Source: Geobacter sp.
GTDB lineage: Bacteria; Desulfobacterota; Desulfuromonadia; Geobacterales; Geobacteraceae
Assembly (NCBI GenBank): GCA_016177775.1
Contig: JACOUQ010000037.1
Coordinates: 124,001 to 188,000 of the forward strand
Direction of reading: 5' to 3'
Length of the DNA: 64,000 bases
Shown: positions 20,710 through 29,386 of the stretch, one piece after another
Numbering within the stretch: the stretch's first letter is position 1
Layout of the letters: the number at the start of each line of letters is the position of its first letter
Position numbers and translations under genes: made by a program
Notes under the pieces: generated by a model
What the model was told of the DNA's origin: nothing
What the model saw: only the letters and a program-made list of their open reading frames with translations
The model's database searches: none

Positions 20710-20837
20710 GGCCTCTCCTTTGGATTGATATAGGCTTTTGTGTATATCATCCGGGAATGTTTCATTCAATTACTTTGCGTATACTCGCAGAGCCTGCATT
20801 TCGGGGACCCCCCCCTCAGAATTCCAGAGACAAGCAC

Positions 20838-20860
20838 AAAAGCCCGCTTTCGCGGGCTTT
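20838..20860 (-). terminator. terminator of the 53-residue ORF
   Basis: AAAGCCCGC (20839-20847) pairs with GCGGGCTTT (20852-20860), with a 4-base loop. It is ~40 bases beyond the small gene stop on the minus strand. Confidence 0.75.
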
Positions 20861-20901
20861 CATAGTTCACTGAGCTTGCAGAACGGTATGATATGCTTAT
20901 T

Positions 20902-21063
20902 CTATTCTACCTCAGGGGTCTCTTCGACGGCTGCGGGCTGATCGGGATTATCCTGAGGCTCTGCAGTGCGTTTGTTCAGCTTGCGCTGCAATTTTTCTTC
21001 GTTCTTTTTCTTCTTTTCCAATTCTTTTTGCCGCTTCTGAAAGCTGTAGTTGGGCTTTGCCAT
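20902..21063 (-). CDS. Small basic coiled protein (53 residues)
   Basis: This short frame starts ATG at 21063, behind AAGGAG, and ends TAG at 20902. It begins MAKPNYSFQKRQKELEKK and runs into a Lys/Glu-rich helical stretch and an acidic tail ending VEETPEVE. The strong ribosome site, its own terminator and the biased composition support a real gene. Similar small basic proteins occur beside cold-shock genes in Geobacter (recollection, not checked). It lies directly downstream of csp on the same strand. Nucleic acid contact is a guess from charge. Confidence 0.65.
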   Translation of the reverse strand: MAKPNYSFQKRQKELEKKKKNEEKLQRKLNKRTAEPQDNPDQPAAVEETPEVE

Positions 21064-21176
21064 TGATTCACTCCTTTAAGGATGTAGTCGGATTGAAGTC
21101 GGACGTCCATTGCTCGGCATTGCCTGTGCGATCTCCAGACGCATGGTATCTATCTCTGTTCCGCAATTCAGACAAT

Positions 21177-21208
21177 AAAAAAGCCCCGGTGAACACCGGG
21201 GCTTTTTC
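21177..21208 (-). terminator. terminator of the cold-shock gene
   Basis: AAGCCCCGGT (21181-21190) pairs with ACCGGGGCTT (21195-21204), loop GAAC. A/T tracts on both sides make it potentially bidirectional. Confidence 0.85.
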
Positions 21209-21227
21209 GGTCGGCTGGAAACGATGC

Positions 21228-21428
21228 CTAGACCCTTCTGACGTTGGCGGCCTGAAGCCCTTTCGGTCCTTTGGTGACCTCGAACGTTACTCTATCGCCT
21301 TCAGCAAGGGATTTGAATCCGTCACCGGCGATGGCAGAGAAATGACAAAAAACATCTTCGCCATTTTCCTGCTCGAGAAAACCAAAACCCTTGCTGTCAT
21401 TGAACCATTTTACTGTTCCATTTACCAT
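21228..21428 (-). CDS. Cold-shock domain protein
   Basis: The protein has 66 residues, the normal CspA size. RNP1 is KGFGFL (residues 13-18) and RNP2 is DVFCHF (25-30). The protein binds single-stranded RNA or DNA and acts as an RNA chaperone. ATG start behind AGGAGAAAG. The promoter-to-start distance gives a leader of about 55-60 bases, shorter than the E. coli cspA leader. Confidence 0.95.
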   Translation of the reverse strand: MVNGTVKWFNDSKGFGFLEQENGEDVFCHFSAIAGDGFKSLAEGDRVTFEVTKGPKGLQAANVRRV

Positions 21429-21834
21429 GTTCTTTTCTTTCTCCTGATACTCGCGTTATCTTGTCCGAATTTACGTCGGATCATGCGTCACCATAACAGC
21501 TTTATGGAATCAAAGTCAAGCATTTTGTTTCCAGGCATTTTGGATGAAACGGGTTTGCGGAACTTTCAAAAAGAACCAGCATTGATAAACCGTATCTACG
21601 CGTGCGACAAATACACCAACTAAAACAGCGCATTATTGTAAAAGCATGGCTGATTTTATGGGAGCATCACGTCAACTTATTATTACCCTTGCATAAAGCC
21701 TGATCTGCGGTATCATAAATATGACACATCGCATCTGGAAACAATGGGTACACGCATCACCATGAACAGCAGATGCATTTTCAAAGCGTTGCAGCAGCAC
21801 CTACCACCACCTCGAATCAAATAGGCGAGAGTCA
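21429..21834. other. intergenic region between csp and the DUF3553 gene
   Basis: No convincing gene. On the minus strand a csp promoter is likely: TTGACT at 21514-21519 and TATGGT at 21490-21495, 18 bases apart. On the plus strand TTGCAT (21689) with TATCAT (21711) is a weak candidate for the DUF3553 gene. A long plus-strand frame through csp is an antisense shadow. Confidence 0.5.
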
Positions 21835-22092
21835 ATGACAATCAAAGTCGGCAACATTGTAAGCCACAGAGACGCCCGTGAATGGGGCGCCGGCAAGGTG
21901 CTGGACGTGACGGCCGCCATGGTGACGATTCAGTTCAGTGACGGAAAGAACCGGAAGATTGCAGCCACCCATTTCACTACACTGGAACCGGCCGCCGCAT
22001 CCTCCTATGTGCCTCCCGTCGAGGTCCCACCGCCTGTGAAAACTGCATTTAAAACACCACGTGCCCCCAAGGCCGCCTCCAAAAAGAAATAA
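21835..22092 (+). CDS. DUF3553 small protein
   Basis: The protein has 85 residues. The N-terminal ~50 (KVGNIVSHRDAREWGAGKVL..MVTIQFSDG) match the DUF3553 beta-barrel-like domain also found near the end of UvrD-like helicases. The remaining tail is Pro/Ala/Lys-rich and ends PKAASKKK, which suggests nucleic acid contact. It stands alone. No function is known. Confidence 0.75.
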   Translation: MTIKVGNIVSHRDAREWGAGKVLDVTAAMVTIQFSDGKNRKIAATHFTTLEPAAASSYVPPVEVPPPVKTAFKTPRAPKAASKKK

Positions 22093-22280
22093 TCCGAATA
22101 ACGACAGTCATCCACAAAAATCGCGAAGCAGGCGAAGGCAAACCGGTATTATACGAGGTGTGGCCGGGAAAGGCCTGACGGCAAGGCTGGAAAAGAAAGT
22201 TTCCACGCTATAGTCTGTTCGGACACGCTTGTGTTACGATGCCAAGAGGCAACCAGCCCAGTTCATGGATGGAGGATGGC

Positions 22281-22589
22281 GTGCCCGAGCTTCCCGAGGT
22301 GGAGACGACCCGCCGACGCCTGGAGCCGCTGGTTGTGGGGAAGAAATTTGAGAAGGTAGTGATGCGGGCGCCCAAGCTCCGGCTGCCGATGCAGAAGGAA
22401 CTGAAATTGGTCCTGCCCGGCCGAATCGTGCGGGGCTTGGGACGGCGGAGGAAATACCTGCTGTTTTACTGCGATGGTGGCTGCCTCGTCATCCACCTGG
22501 GGCCGGATCACTATCTTTTGTCCACGTTGTCAGCAGTAAAGGAAATTACACGGGGAAGAGGCACCTTATCTGGGGGGCAAACCGATTGA
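22281..22589 (+). pseudogene. mutM: truncated formamidopyrimidine-DNA glycosylase
   Basis: From GTG 22281, behind GGAGG, the frame reads PELPEVETTRRRLEPLVVGK and continues with Fpg/MutM similarity to RRKYLLFYCDGGCLVIHLG. It then leaves the family pattern (HLGMSG is expected) and stops at 103 codons, against about 270 in an intact enzyme. The catalytic Pro after the start and the Glu are present. The H2TH and zinc-finger domains are missing. The tail overlaps the iorA promoter, so a deletion probably joined the two. Confidence 0.8.
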
Positions 22590-22614
22590 CTCAATAACGG
22601 TTTTTCTGTATATT
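22586..22614 (+). promoter_or_regulatory. sigma-70 promoter of the ior-liv array
   Basis: TTGACT at 22586-22591, a 17-base spacer and TATATT at 22609-22614. It overlaps the stop of the mutM remnant and lies 65 bases before iorA. Confidence 0.7.
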
Positions 22615-22678
22615 GACGAAACTTTGAACGGCCTCCCGGCCTGTTCCAACAAAGACGCAAAGGTGCGATCGAAACTAC

Positions 22679-24478
22679 ATGAAAGAAATCCTTTCTGGCA
22701 ACGAAGCCATTGCCCGCGGCGCTTATGAAGCCGGCGTGAAGGTCGCCAGCGGCTATCCCGGCACCCCCTCCACCGAAATCCTCGAAAACATCCTGCAATA
22801 CAAGAAAATAGACGCTTCCTGGGCCCCCAATGAAAAGGTGGCCATGGAGGTCGGCATTGGCGCCAGCTTTGGCGGCGGCCGGGCCATTGTCACCATGAAG
22901 CATGTGGGTGTCAACGTGGCGGCCGATCCTCTTTTCACCTTCTCCTACACAGGAGTTGGGGGAGGTTTTGTCCTGATTGCCGCGGACGATCCGGAGATGC
23001 ACTCCTCCCAGAACGAGCAGGACAGCCGCAATTACGCCCGGTTCGCCAAGGTTCCGATGCTGGAACCTGCCGATTCCCAGGAGTGCAAGGATTTCACCCG
23101 TCTCGCCTTCGAGCTCTCCGAGCAGTTCGATACCCCAGTCATGCTCCGCAGTTGCACCCGCATCTCCCACGGCAAGTCGATAGTTGAGCTGAATGAACCC
23201 GTATCAGGCCTTCCCGAGCCCAGGCTCGTCAAGAACCCGTCCAAACTGGTCATGCTGCCGGGAAACGCGCGGGTCCGGCATCCCCTGGTGGAAGAGCGGA
23301 TGGTAAAGCTGGCCGCTTTCGGAGCTTCTGCCCCGTTCAACAGCGTCGAGATGCGCGATGGGGAGATCGGAGTCATTACGGCCGGCATCAGTTACAACTA
23401 CGTCCGCGAGGTGCTCCCGAACGCCTCGGTTCTGAAGCTCGGCATGGTCAATCCCCTTCCCATGGAGCTTGTCCGCGACTTCGCGAGGAAGGTGAACAAG
23501 CTCTACGTGGTCGAGGAACTTGACCCGTTCATCGAGGAGCAGGTGCGCGCGGCCGGCATAGCCGTAACCGGCAAGGAGATCATCCCTATCTGTGGCGAGT
23601 TGACCCCGGGAAGGCTGAGAAATGCGTTCACCACGGCAGGGATCGTAGGGGCGGGGTTACCCCGCCCGGAACAGGGCGACGAAACGTCGCCCCTACAGAT
23701 TGAAAAATTGCCCGGCCGCCCTCCCAATATGTGCCCCGGCTGTCCCCACCGGGGGGTCTTCTACACCCTCAACCAGTTGAAGGCCTATGTAACCGGTGAT
23801 ATCGGCTGCTATACCCTCGGCTTCATGCCCCCTCTAAACGCCATGGACACCTGCATCTGCATGGGGGCCAGCATCAGCAACGCCAGCGGCATCGTCCGCG
23901 TCCTCCCCGAAGATGAGAAGAAGAAGGTCGTCGCTGTCATCGGTGACTCTACCTTCCTTCACACCGGCATTAACAGCCTCATGGAAATGGCTTACAACGG
24001 CTCTCCGGCCACGGTAATCATCCTCGACAACCGGATCACCGCCATGACCGGGCGGCAGGACAACCCCGCTTCCGGCTGGACCCTTCGTGACGAGCCAGCC
24101 GTACCGGTTGACCTGGTGCAGCTCTGCCGAGCCGTCGGAATCAGGCATGTCCAGGTCGTCGATCCCTTTGACCTGGATGAAACCCGCAAGGTGTTGATGG
24201 AGGAGATGAACCGGCCGGAGCCATCCGTGATCATCACAAACCGCCCCTGCGTCCTGGTGAAGCGGGAAGGGGTGTTTGAGAAAGGTCTCGCGCTCTCTGT
24301 CGACGAAGACCATTGCTCTGGCTGCAAGGCCTGTCTCAGGATCGGCTGTCCTGCCATTGAGTGGCAGCCCGCGCCTGAAGGGAAAAAGGGTAAGGCATGC
24401 ATCGACCCCCTTCTCTGCAACGGCTGCGACGTCTGCCGGCAACTCTGCAAGTTCGATGCGATCGGGAGGGGCAAATGA
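22679..24478 (+). CDS. iorA: Indolepyruvate:ferredoxin oxidoreductase, alpha subunit
   Basis: The protein has 599 residues. The N-terminal pyruvate-oxidoreductase domain begins LSGNEAIARGAYEAGV with GYPGTPSTE. The TPP-binding region has CPGCPHRG and GDSTFLHTG. The C-terminus carries two [4Fe-4S] motifs, CSGCKACLRIGCP near 545 and CNGCDVCRQLC near 580. It oxidatively decarboxylates aryl pyruvates to aryl-acetyl-CoA with reduction of ferredoxin. Residues ~322-341 (IVGAGLPRPEQGDETSPLQI) are encoded by an inserted palindromic repeat and should be absent from relatives. It overlaps iorB by 4 bases. Confidence 0.95.
   Translation: MKEILSGNEAIARGAYEAGVKVASGYPGTPSTEILENILQYKKIDASWAPNEKVAMEVGIGASFGGGRAIVTMKHVGVNVAADPLFTFSYTGVGGGFVLIAADDPEMHSSQNEQDSRNYARFAKVPMLEPADSQECKDFTRLAFELSEQFDTPVMLRSCTRISHGKSIVELNEPVSGLPEPRLVKNPSKLVMLPGNARVRHPLVEERMVKLAAFGASAPFNSVEMRDGEIGVITAGISYNYVREVLPNASVLKLGMVNPLPMELVRDFARKVNKLYVVEELDPFIEEQVRAAGIAVTGKEIIPICGELTPGRLRNAFTTAGIVGAGLPRPEQGDETSPLQIEKLPGRPPNMCPGCPHRGVFYTLNQLKAYVTGDIGCYTLGFMPPLNAMDTCICMGASISNASGIVRVLPEDEKKKVVAVIGDSTFLHTGINSLMEMAYNGSPATVIILDNRITAMTGRQDNPASGWTLRDEPAVPVDLVQLCRAVGIRHVQVVDPFDLDETRKVLMEEMNRPEPSVIITNRPCVLVKREGVFEKGLALSVDEDHCSGCKACLRIGCPAIEWQPAPEGKKGKACIDPLLCNGCDVCRQLCKFDAIGRGK
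23645..23696 (+). repeat. 52-bp palindromic repeat inside iorA
   Basis: The repeat begins GTAGGGGCGGGG and ends CGTCGCCCCTAC. It has two inner hairpins (GGGCGGGG-TTA-CCCCGCCC and GGGCGACG-AAA-CGTCGCCC). A related 51-bp copy is at 29265-29315. Here it is read through in frame. Confidence 0.9.
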
Positions 24479-25053
24479 GCAATTCAGTTACCAATATCCT
24501 CCTGGTAGGAGTTGGCGGGCAGGGGATCCTGCTTGCCTCCGAAATACTCTCCGAGGCCTTCATGCTAGGCGGTTTCGACGTGAAGAAGAGCGAGATCCAC
24601 GGCATGTCCCAGCGGGGGGGAAGCGTAGCCTCCCACGTCCGCTATGGAAAAGAGGTATTCTCCCCCATTGTTCCCGAGGGGGAGGGGGACATCCTGTTCG
24701 GTTTCGAGATGCTGGAAACCTATCGTTCCCTGCCGCTCCTCAAAAAGGGAGGGACCGTGGTGGCCAATGACCTCCGCATCCCGCCTCCTTCGGTCCTGCT
24801 TGGCCAGGAAACCTACCCCGAGGATCTTACTGGGAAGATAGAAGCCCTTTTCCCGGATTTCACGCTTGTTGATGGCCAGAAACTGGCCACCGAGGCGGGG
24901 AATATCCGTGCTGCCAACACGGTCCTCCTCGGCGCGGTGTCAAAGCGGCTGGACATCCCGGAAGTGTGCTGGCGGCAGGCTCTGGAGAAGATGGTCCCGA
25001 AGAAGGCGTTGGAAATGAATATTCAGGCGTTCCGAATGGGTAGGGACCTGTAA
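24475..25053 (+). CDS. iorB: Indolepyruvate:ferredoxin oxidoreductase, beta subunit
   Basis: The protein has 192 residues from ATG 24475 (MSNSVTNILLVGVGGQG), which overlaps the iorA stop as ATGA and follows GGGAGGGG. It belongs to the gamma-type domain family of 2-oxoacid:ferredoxin oxidoreductases (GVGGQGILLASEIL, and the EIHGMSQRGGSV motif). It forms the complex with IorA. Confidence 0.95.
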   Translation: MSNSVTNILLVGVGGQGILLASEILSEAFMLGGFDVKKSEIHGMSQRGGSVASHVRYGKEVFSPIVPEGEGDILFGFEMLETYRSLPLLKKGGTVVANDLRIPPPSVLLGQETYPEDLTGKIEALFPDFTLVDGQKLATEAGNIRAANTVLLGAVSKRLDIPEVCWRQALEKMVPKKALEMNIQAFRMGRDL

Positions 25054-25071
25054 AAACTGTGCGGAGTTTTC

Positions 25072-26373
25072 ATGATGTTCCACGAAGAATTTGAATGCAT
25101 GCCCCGTCCCGCCCTGGAAGCCCTGCAACTGAAGCGCCTCCAGGCAACCGTCGCGCGGGTCCATGGCAATGTTCCCTTTTACCGGGAATCCCTTGCCAAG
25201 GCCGGGATAAAGCCGGCGGACATCAACTCACTGGAAGACCTCCAGCGCATCCCCTTCACCACCAAGCAGGACATGCGGGACTCCTATCCCTACGGCCTCT
25301 TTGCCGCCCCCATGGAGGAGATCGTCCGGATCCACGCTTCCTCCGGCACCACCGGCAAGCCGACCGTGGTCGGCTATACCCAGAAGGACATCAGCACCTG
25401 GACTGAACTGATGGCGCGCTCCTTTGTGGCTGCCGGCGTGCACAAGGGTGATATCATCCACAATGCTTACGGCTACGGCCTCTTCACCGGCGGACTCGGC
25501 GCCCACTACGGCGCGGAGCGGCTCGGCGCCTCGGTCATACCCATTTCCGGCGGTAACACCAAACGGCAGATCGTGATCATGAAGGACTTCGGCTCCACGG
25601 TCCTCACCTGCACACCGTCCTATTCGCTTTACATGGCAGAGGCGGCGCGGGAGGAGGGGGTGGATTTCCGCGACCTGAAGCTGCGGGTCGGCATCTTCGG
25701 CGCCGAGCCCTGGTCGGAGACCATGCGGGGGGAGATCGAGGCGAAACTGAACCTGGCGGCCCTGGACATCTATGGCCTCTCCGAGATCATGGGGCCGGGG
25801 GTGGCCATAGAGTGCATCGAGGCAAAGCACGGCCTCCATATCTGGGAAGACCACTTCATCGCCGAGATCATTGACCCCGACACCGGCAAGGTCCTCCCCG
25901 AAGGGGAGAAGGGTGAGCTGGTCATCACCACCATCACCAAGGAGGGAATCCCGCTCCTGCGCTACCGGACCAGGGACATCACCAGCATCACCCGCGAGCC
26001 CTGCAAGTGCGGCCGGACCCATGCCCGGATCGCCCGCATGAGCGGCCGAAGCGACGACATGCTCATCATCCGCGGGGTCAATGTCTTCCCGTCCCAGATC
26101 GAATCGATCCTGATGCGGATCGAAGGGGTGGAGCCCCATTATCTCCTCATCGTCGATCGGGACGGCAATCTCGACACCCTGGAGGTCCAGGTAGAGGTGG
26201 ATGAACGGATATTCTCCGACGAGGTGAAGGTACTTCAGGCACTCTCGAAGCAGATCGAGAAGGAGATCAAGGACCTGCTCGGAGTCACCTGCACGGTCCG
26301 TCTGGTTGAGCCGAAGACCATCGCCAGGAGCGAAGGGAAAGCGAAACGGGTGAACGATAAAAGGAAAATGTAA
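25072..26373 (+). CDS. paaK: Phenylacetate--CoA ligase, first copy
   Basis: The protein has 433 residues of the adenylate-forming family. The phosphate loop is [15 protein letters not shown] near 89. Further marks are [10 protein letters not shown] near 235, YRTRDIT near 300 and the hinge [16 protein letters not shown] near 325, with a C-terminal Lys in RSEGKAKRV. It activates phenylacetate-like acids to CoA thioesters (by ATP to AMP). Next to iorAB it suits handling of aryl acids from aromatic amino acids. A second copy lies at the far end of the array. Confidence 0.93.
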   Translation: MMFHEEFECMPRPALEALQLKRLQATVARVHGNVPFYRESLAKAGIKPADINSLEDLQRIPFTTKQDMRDSYPYGLFAAPMEEIVRIHASSGTTGKPTVVGYTQKDISTWTELMARSFVAAGVHKGDIIHNAYGYGLFTGGLGAHYGAERLGASVIPISGGNTKRQIVIMKDFGSTVLTCTPSYSLYMAEAAREEGVDFRDLKLRVGIFGAEPWSETMRGEIEAKLNLAALDIYGLSEIMGPGVAIECIEAKHGLHIWEDHFIAEIIDPDTGKVLPEGEKGELVITTITKEGIPLLRYRTRDITSITREPCKCGRTHARIARMSGRSDDMLIIRGVNVFPSQIESILMRIEGVEPHYLLIVDRDGNLDTLEVQVEVDERIFSDEVKVLQALSKQIEKEIKDLLGVTCTVRLVEPKTIARSEGKAKRVNDKRKM

Positions 26374-26382
26374 TCCATAGTT

Positions 26383-26487
26383 CCCTCTCCCTGAGGGAGA
26401 GGGTCAGGGTGAGGGGGAAATGGTCGATCATTCGAGGCTGTTACCCCCTCATCCGGCCTTCGGCCACCTTCTCCCTCATGGAGAAGG
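26383..26487 (-). repeat. 105-bp palindromic repeat, copy 2 (inverted)
   Basis: Same element as 12715-12819, in opposite orientation, with ends CCCTCTCCCTGAGGGAGAGGG and CCTTCTCCCTCATGGAGAAGG. It fills the gap between paaK and the ACT-domain gene, ending 25 bases before the chosen start. Confidence 0.9.
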
Positions 26488-26511
26488 GATTCAGAAATGG
26501 GAGGTCAGACC

Positions 26512-26943
26512 ATGAAAGTCGAACAAATATCCATCTTCATAGAGAACAAGTCGGGAAGGCTTGCCGAAGTGACCGGCATCCTCGGCGAGGCAGGGGTCAA
26601 CATCCGCGCCTTGTCGCTCGCCGATACCTCCGATTTCGGCATCCTGCGCCTGATCGTCAATGACTGCGAAAAGGCCAAGCAGGTCCTGAAGGAGAGAGGA
26701 TTCACGGTCAACAAGACCGAGGTCGTGGCAGTAGAAGTCCCGGACCAGCCGGGCGGTCTCTCCCGCATACTTCAGGTCCTGGACCGGGAAAAGATCAACG
26801 TGGAATACATGTATGCCTTCGTGGAGCGGTGCGGGGAGAACGCCGTCATCATCTTCCGCTTCGACGAGACCGACAAAGCAATCAAGGCCCTGCAGGACAG
26901 CAGCTTCAACGTGCTTCCGGGGGAAAGGCTTTACAGCATGTAA
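26512..26943 (+). CDS. Tandem ACT-domain protein
   Basis: The protein has 143 residues from ATG 26512, behind GGGAGGT; the ATG at 26497 has the ribosome site after it. It has two ACT domains: [27 protein letters not shown] (N-terminal half) and [26 protein letters not shown] (C-terminal half). No catalytic domain is present. ACT pairs bind amino acids and act as sensors, so it may signal amino-acid level to the neighbouring ligase, oxidoreductase or transporter. It is often found next to paaK genes in these bacteria (family knowledge). Confidence 0.88.
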   Translation: MKVEQISIFIENKSGRLAEVTGILGEAGVNIRALSLADTSDFGILRLIVNDCEKAKQVLKERGFTVNKTEVVAVEVPDQPGGLSRILQVLDREKINVEYMYAFVERCGENAVIIFRFDETDKAIKALQDSSFNVLPGERLYSM

Positions 26944-26976
26944 TGAACCTCACATTTCGTTTGAGGAGGGAAAGTT

Positions 26977-28113
26977 ATGGTCAAAAAACTGGTCAGCGCC
27001 ATGTTCATCGTTATTCTCACTGCAACAGCCGCACTAGCCGCACCATCAATCCGAATCGGCGCACTGTTCGCCGTAACCGGGCCGGCTTCCTTCCTGGGGG
27101 AGCCGGAACGCAAGACACTGGAGATGCTGGTCAAGGACATCAACAGTAAGGGTGGCATCAAAGGTTCGATTGTGGAACTGGTGGTTTACGACACCCAGGG
27201 AGACGCCACCAAGGCCGTGCAACTGGCCAACAAGCTGATCAAGAACGACAAGGTTGTCGCCATCATCGGCCCCTCCACCACAGGAGAGACCATGGCGGTC
27301 ATTCCCATTGCCGAGAAAGAGCAGATCCCTCTCATCTCCTGCGCGGCCGGAATAAAGATCACCGATCCGGTGAAGAAGTGGGTCTTCAAGACCCCTGCCA
27401 ACGATCATGTTGCAGCCGATAAGATCCTCATCCATGCTGCGAAGATGAAGCAGAAGAATCTGGCGCTCATCACGGTATCCGACTCCTTCGGGGCTTCCGG
27501 ACGCGAGCAGTTCAAGGCACTGGCTGCGAAAAAGGGCTTCAAGATCGTTGCCGACGAGGTATACGGTCCCAAGGATACCGACATGACGGCCCAGCTCACC
27601 AAGATTAAAGCCGCAAAGCCTGACGCCATCGTCTGCTGGGGGACCAATCCCGGCCCTGCCCTCGTTACCCGCAACGTGAAGCAACTGGCCATCAATGTCC
27701 CGCTCTATCAGAGCCACGGCGTTGCTTCCAAGAAGTACATCGAGCTGGCCGGCGCGGACAATGCCGAGGGCGTTATGCTCCCGGCGGGGAAACTCACCGT
27801 CTTCGACAAGCTTCCCGCAAAGGACCCGCAGCTCAAGGTTCTCAAGGCCTATGACCAGGCATACAGGCAGGAGTACAACGTGGAGGCCTCCACCTTCGGC
27901 GGCTATGCCTATGACGGCTTTCAGTTGATCGTGAATGCGGTAAAGACTTCCGGCGCCACGCCGGAGGCGATCCGCAACGGCATCGAGAAAGCGAAGAAAA
28001 TGGTCGGAGTCTCCGGCGTCTTCAACATGTCCCCCGCGGACCACAACGGGCTGGATCTCTCTGCGTTCGAAATGGTAAAGGTTTCCAGGGGTGACTGGGT
28101 GTTGATCAAATGA
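26977..28113 (+). CDS. livK: Branched-chain amino acid ABC transporter, binding protein 1
   Basis: The protein has 378 residues. A Sec signal peptide (VKKLVSAMFIVILTATAALAA) is followed by the Leu/Ile/Val-binding fold (IRIGALFAVTGPASFLGEP, DTQGDATKAVQLANKLI, IGPSTTGETMA). It captures branched-chain or related amino acids in the periplasm for LivHMGF. A paralog starts 20 bases after its stop. Their similarity is high (for example GALFAVTGPA.FLGEPER and TDPVKKWVFKT in both). Confidence 0.93.
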   Translation: MVKKLVSAMFIVILTATAALAAPSIRIGALFAVTGPASFLGEPERKTLEMLVKDINSKGGIKGSIVELVVYDTQGDATKAVQLANKLIKNDKVVAIIGPSTTGETMAVIPIAEKEQIPLISCAAGIKITDPVKKWVFKTPANDHVAADKILIHAAKMKQKNLALITVSDSFGASGREQFKALAAKKGFKIVADEVYGPKDTDMTAQLTKIKAAKPDAIVCWGTNPGPALVTRNVKQLAINVPLYQSHGVASKKYIELAGADNAEGVMLPAGKLTVFDKLPAKDPQLKVLKAYDQAYRQEYNVEASTFGGYAYDGFQLIVNAVKTSGATPEAIRNGIEKAKKMVGVSGVFNMSPADHNGLDLSAFEMVKVSRGDWVLIK

Positions 28114-28133
28114 TATCGGCAAGGGGAGGGAAT

Positions 28134-29267
28134 ATGTCACGTACCGTTTTTTCGGTTTTCCTGGGGATACTGCTGACTGCAGCCGGCGCTTTCGCAGCCG
28201 AGCCAATCAAGATTGGCGCACTGTTTGCCGTAACCGGCCCGGCGGCTTTTCTTGGCGAGCCTGAACGCAATACCGCCCAGATGGTCGTCGACGAGATCAA
28301 CAAGGGGGGCGGTATCAAGGGGCGGAAGCTGGAACTTGTAGTCTACGACACCCAGGGAGATTCCACCAAGGCTGTCCAGGCAGCAACCCGCCTGATCAAG
28401 GAAGACAATGTCGTGGCCATAATCGGCCCCAGCACCACTGGCGACAGCATGGCGGTCATTCCGGTGGTGGAGAAGGCAAAAATACCGATGGTCTCCTGCG
28501 CGGCCGGCATGAAGATCACCGACCCCGTCAAGAAATGGGTGTTCAAGACTGCCCAGAATGACACCCTTGCGGTGGAGAAAATCTACGAGCACCTGAAGAA
28601 GCGGAAGGTATCCAGGGTGGCGATCCTGACCGTTTCCGACTCCTTCGGCTCCTCTGGCCGCGAGCAGCTCAAGGCCCAGGCCGCTAAATTCGGCATCCAG
28701 ATCCTTGTGGATGACACCTACGGGCCGAAGGACACCGACATGACCTCCCAGCTCACTAAGGTCCGCGGCACCCAGGCCGAGGCACTGATCTGCTGGGGGA
28801 CCAATCCCGGCCCCGCCGTGATCGCCCGGAACGCCAAGCAGCTGGGGCTGAAGATGCCGCTTTACATGAGCCACGGCGTCTCCTCCAAGAAGTTCATCGA
28901 ACTGGCCGGCGATGCCGCCGAGGGGATCATGATCCCATCCGGCCGCGTGATCGTGGCCGATCTCCTCCCCAAGTCGGACAAGCAGAAGAAGTCCCTCATG
29001 GCGTTCGTAAAGGACTACCAGAACCACTACAGGAAGGAAGGGGACCACTTCGGCGGTCATGCATGGGATGCGGTCATGCTGCTGAAAGGGGCCATAGAGA
29101 AGGGTGGCGCCACACCCGATGGTATCCGCAACCAGCTAGAGAAGACCCGCAATTTCGCCGGCATCGGCGGAATATTCAACTATTCGCCCGCCGACCATGC
29201 CGGCCTGACAAAGGACGCCTTTGTGCTGGTGGAGATCAAAAAAGGGGACTGGGTGCTGGTTAAATAG
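28134..29267 (+). CDS. livK: Branched-chain amino acid ABC transporter, binding protein 2
   Basis: The protein has 377 residues from ATG 28134, behind GGGGAGGG. The signal peptide ends AGAFAA, then EPIKIGALFAVTG. It is a tandem paralog of the preceding gene, differing in the ligand-facing C-terminal lobe, so it may widen the substrate range of one permease. Its TAG stop (29265-29267) is the first three bases of a palindromic repeat. Confidence 0.93.
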   Translation: MSRTVFSVFLGILLTAAGAFAAEPIKIGALFAVTGPAAFLGEPERNTAQMVVDEINKGGGIKGRKLELVVYDTQGDSTKAVQAATRLIKEDNVVAIIGPSTTGDSMAVIPVVEKAKIPMVSCAAGMKITDPVKKWVFKTAQNDTLAVEKIYEHLKKRKVSRVAILTVSDSFGSSGREQLKAQAAKFGIQILVDDTYGPKDTDMTSQLTKVRGTQAEALICWGTNPGPAVIARNAKQLGLKMPLYMSHGVSSKKFIELAGDAAEGIMIPSGRVIVADLLPKSDKQKKSLMAFVKDYQNHYRKEGDHFGGHAWDAVMLLKGAIEKGGATPDGIRNQLEKTRNFAGIGGIFNYSPADHAGLTKDAFVLVEIKKGDWVLVK

Positions 29268-29315
29268 GGGCGGTGCTTGCCCCGCCCAACCGGGCGACGC
29301 ATGCGTTGCCCCTAC
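29265..29315 (+). repeat. 51-bp palindromic repeat at the livK2 stop
   Basis: TAGGGGCGG at the left and GTTGCCCCTAC at the right, with the inner hairpins of the iorA-internal copy (23645-23696). The left end supplies the stop codon. Confidence 0.85.
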
Positions 29316-29386
29316 ATGAGTCTGCATAACGCGGCGCAGGCGAAGGTGATGTCTGCGCTGCCTTTTTGTCGAGGAACGCAATATAA

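Noticed and set aside
21057-21623. 188-codon plus-strand frame
   Set aside because: It crosses the cold-shock gene and its terminator in antisense. The translation matches nothing, and csp is certain.
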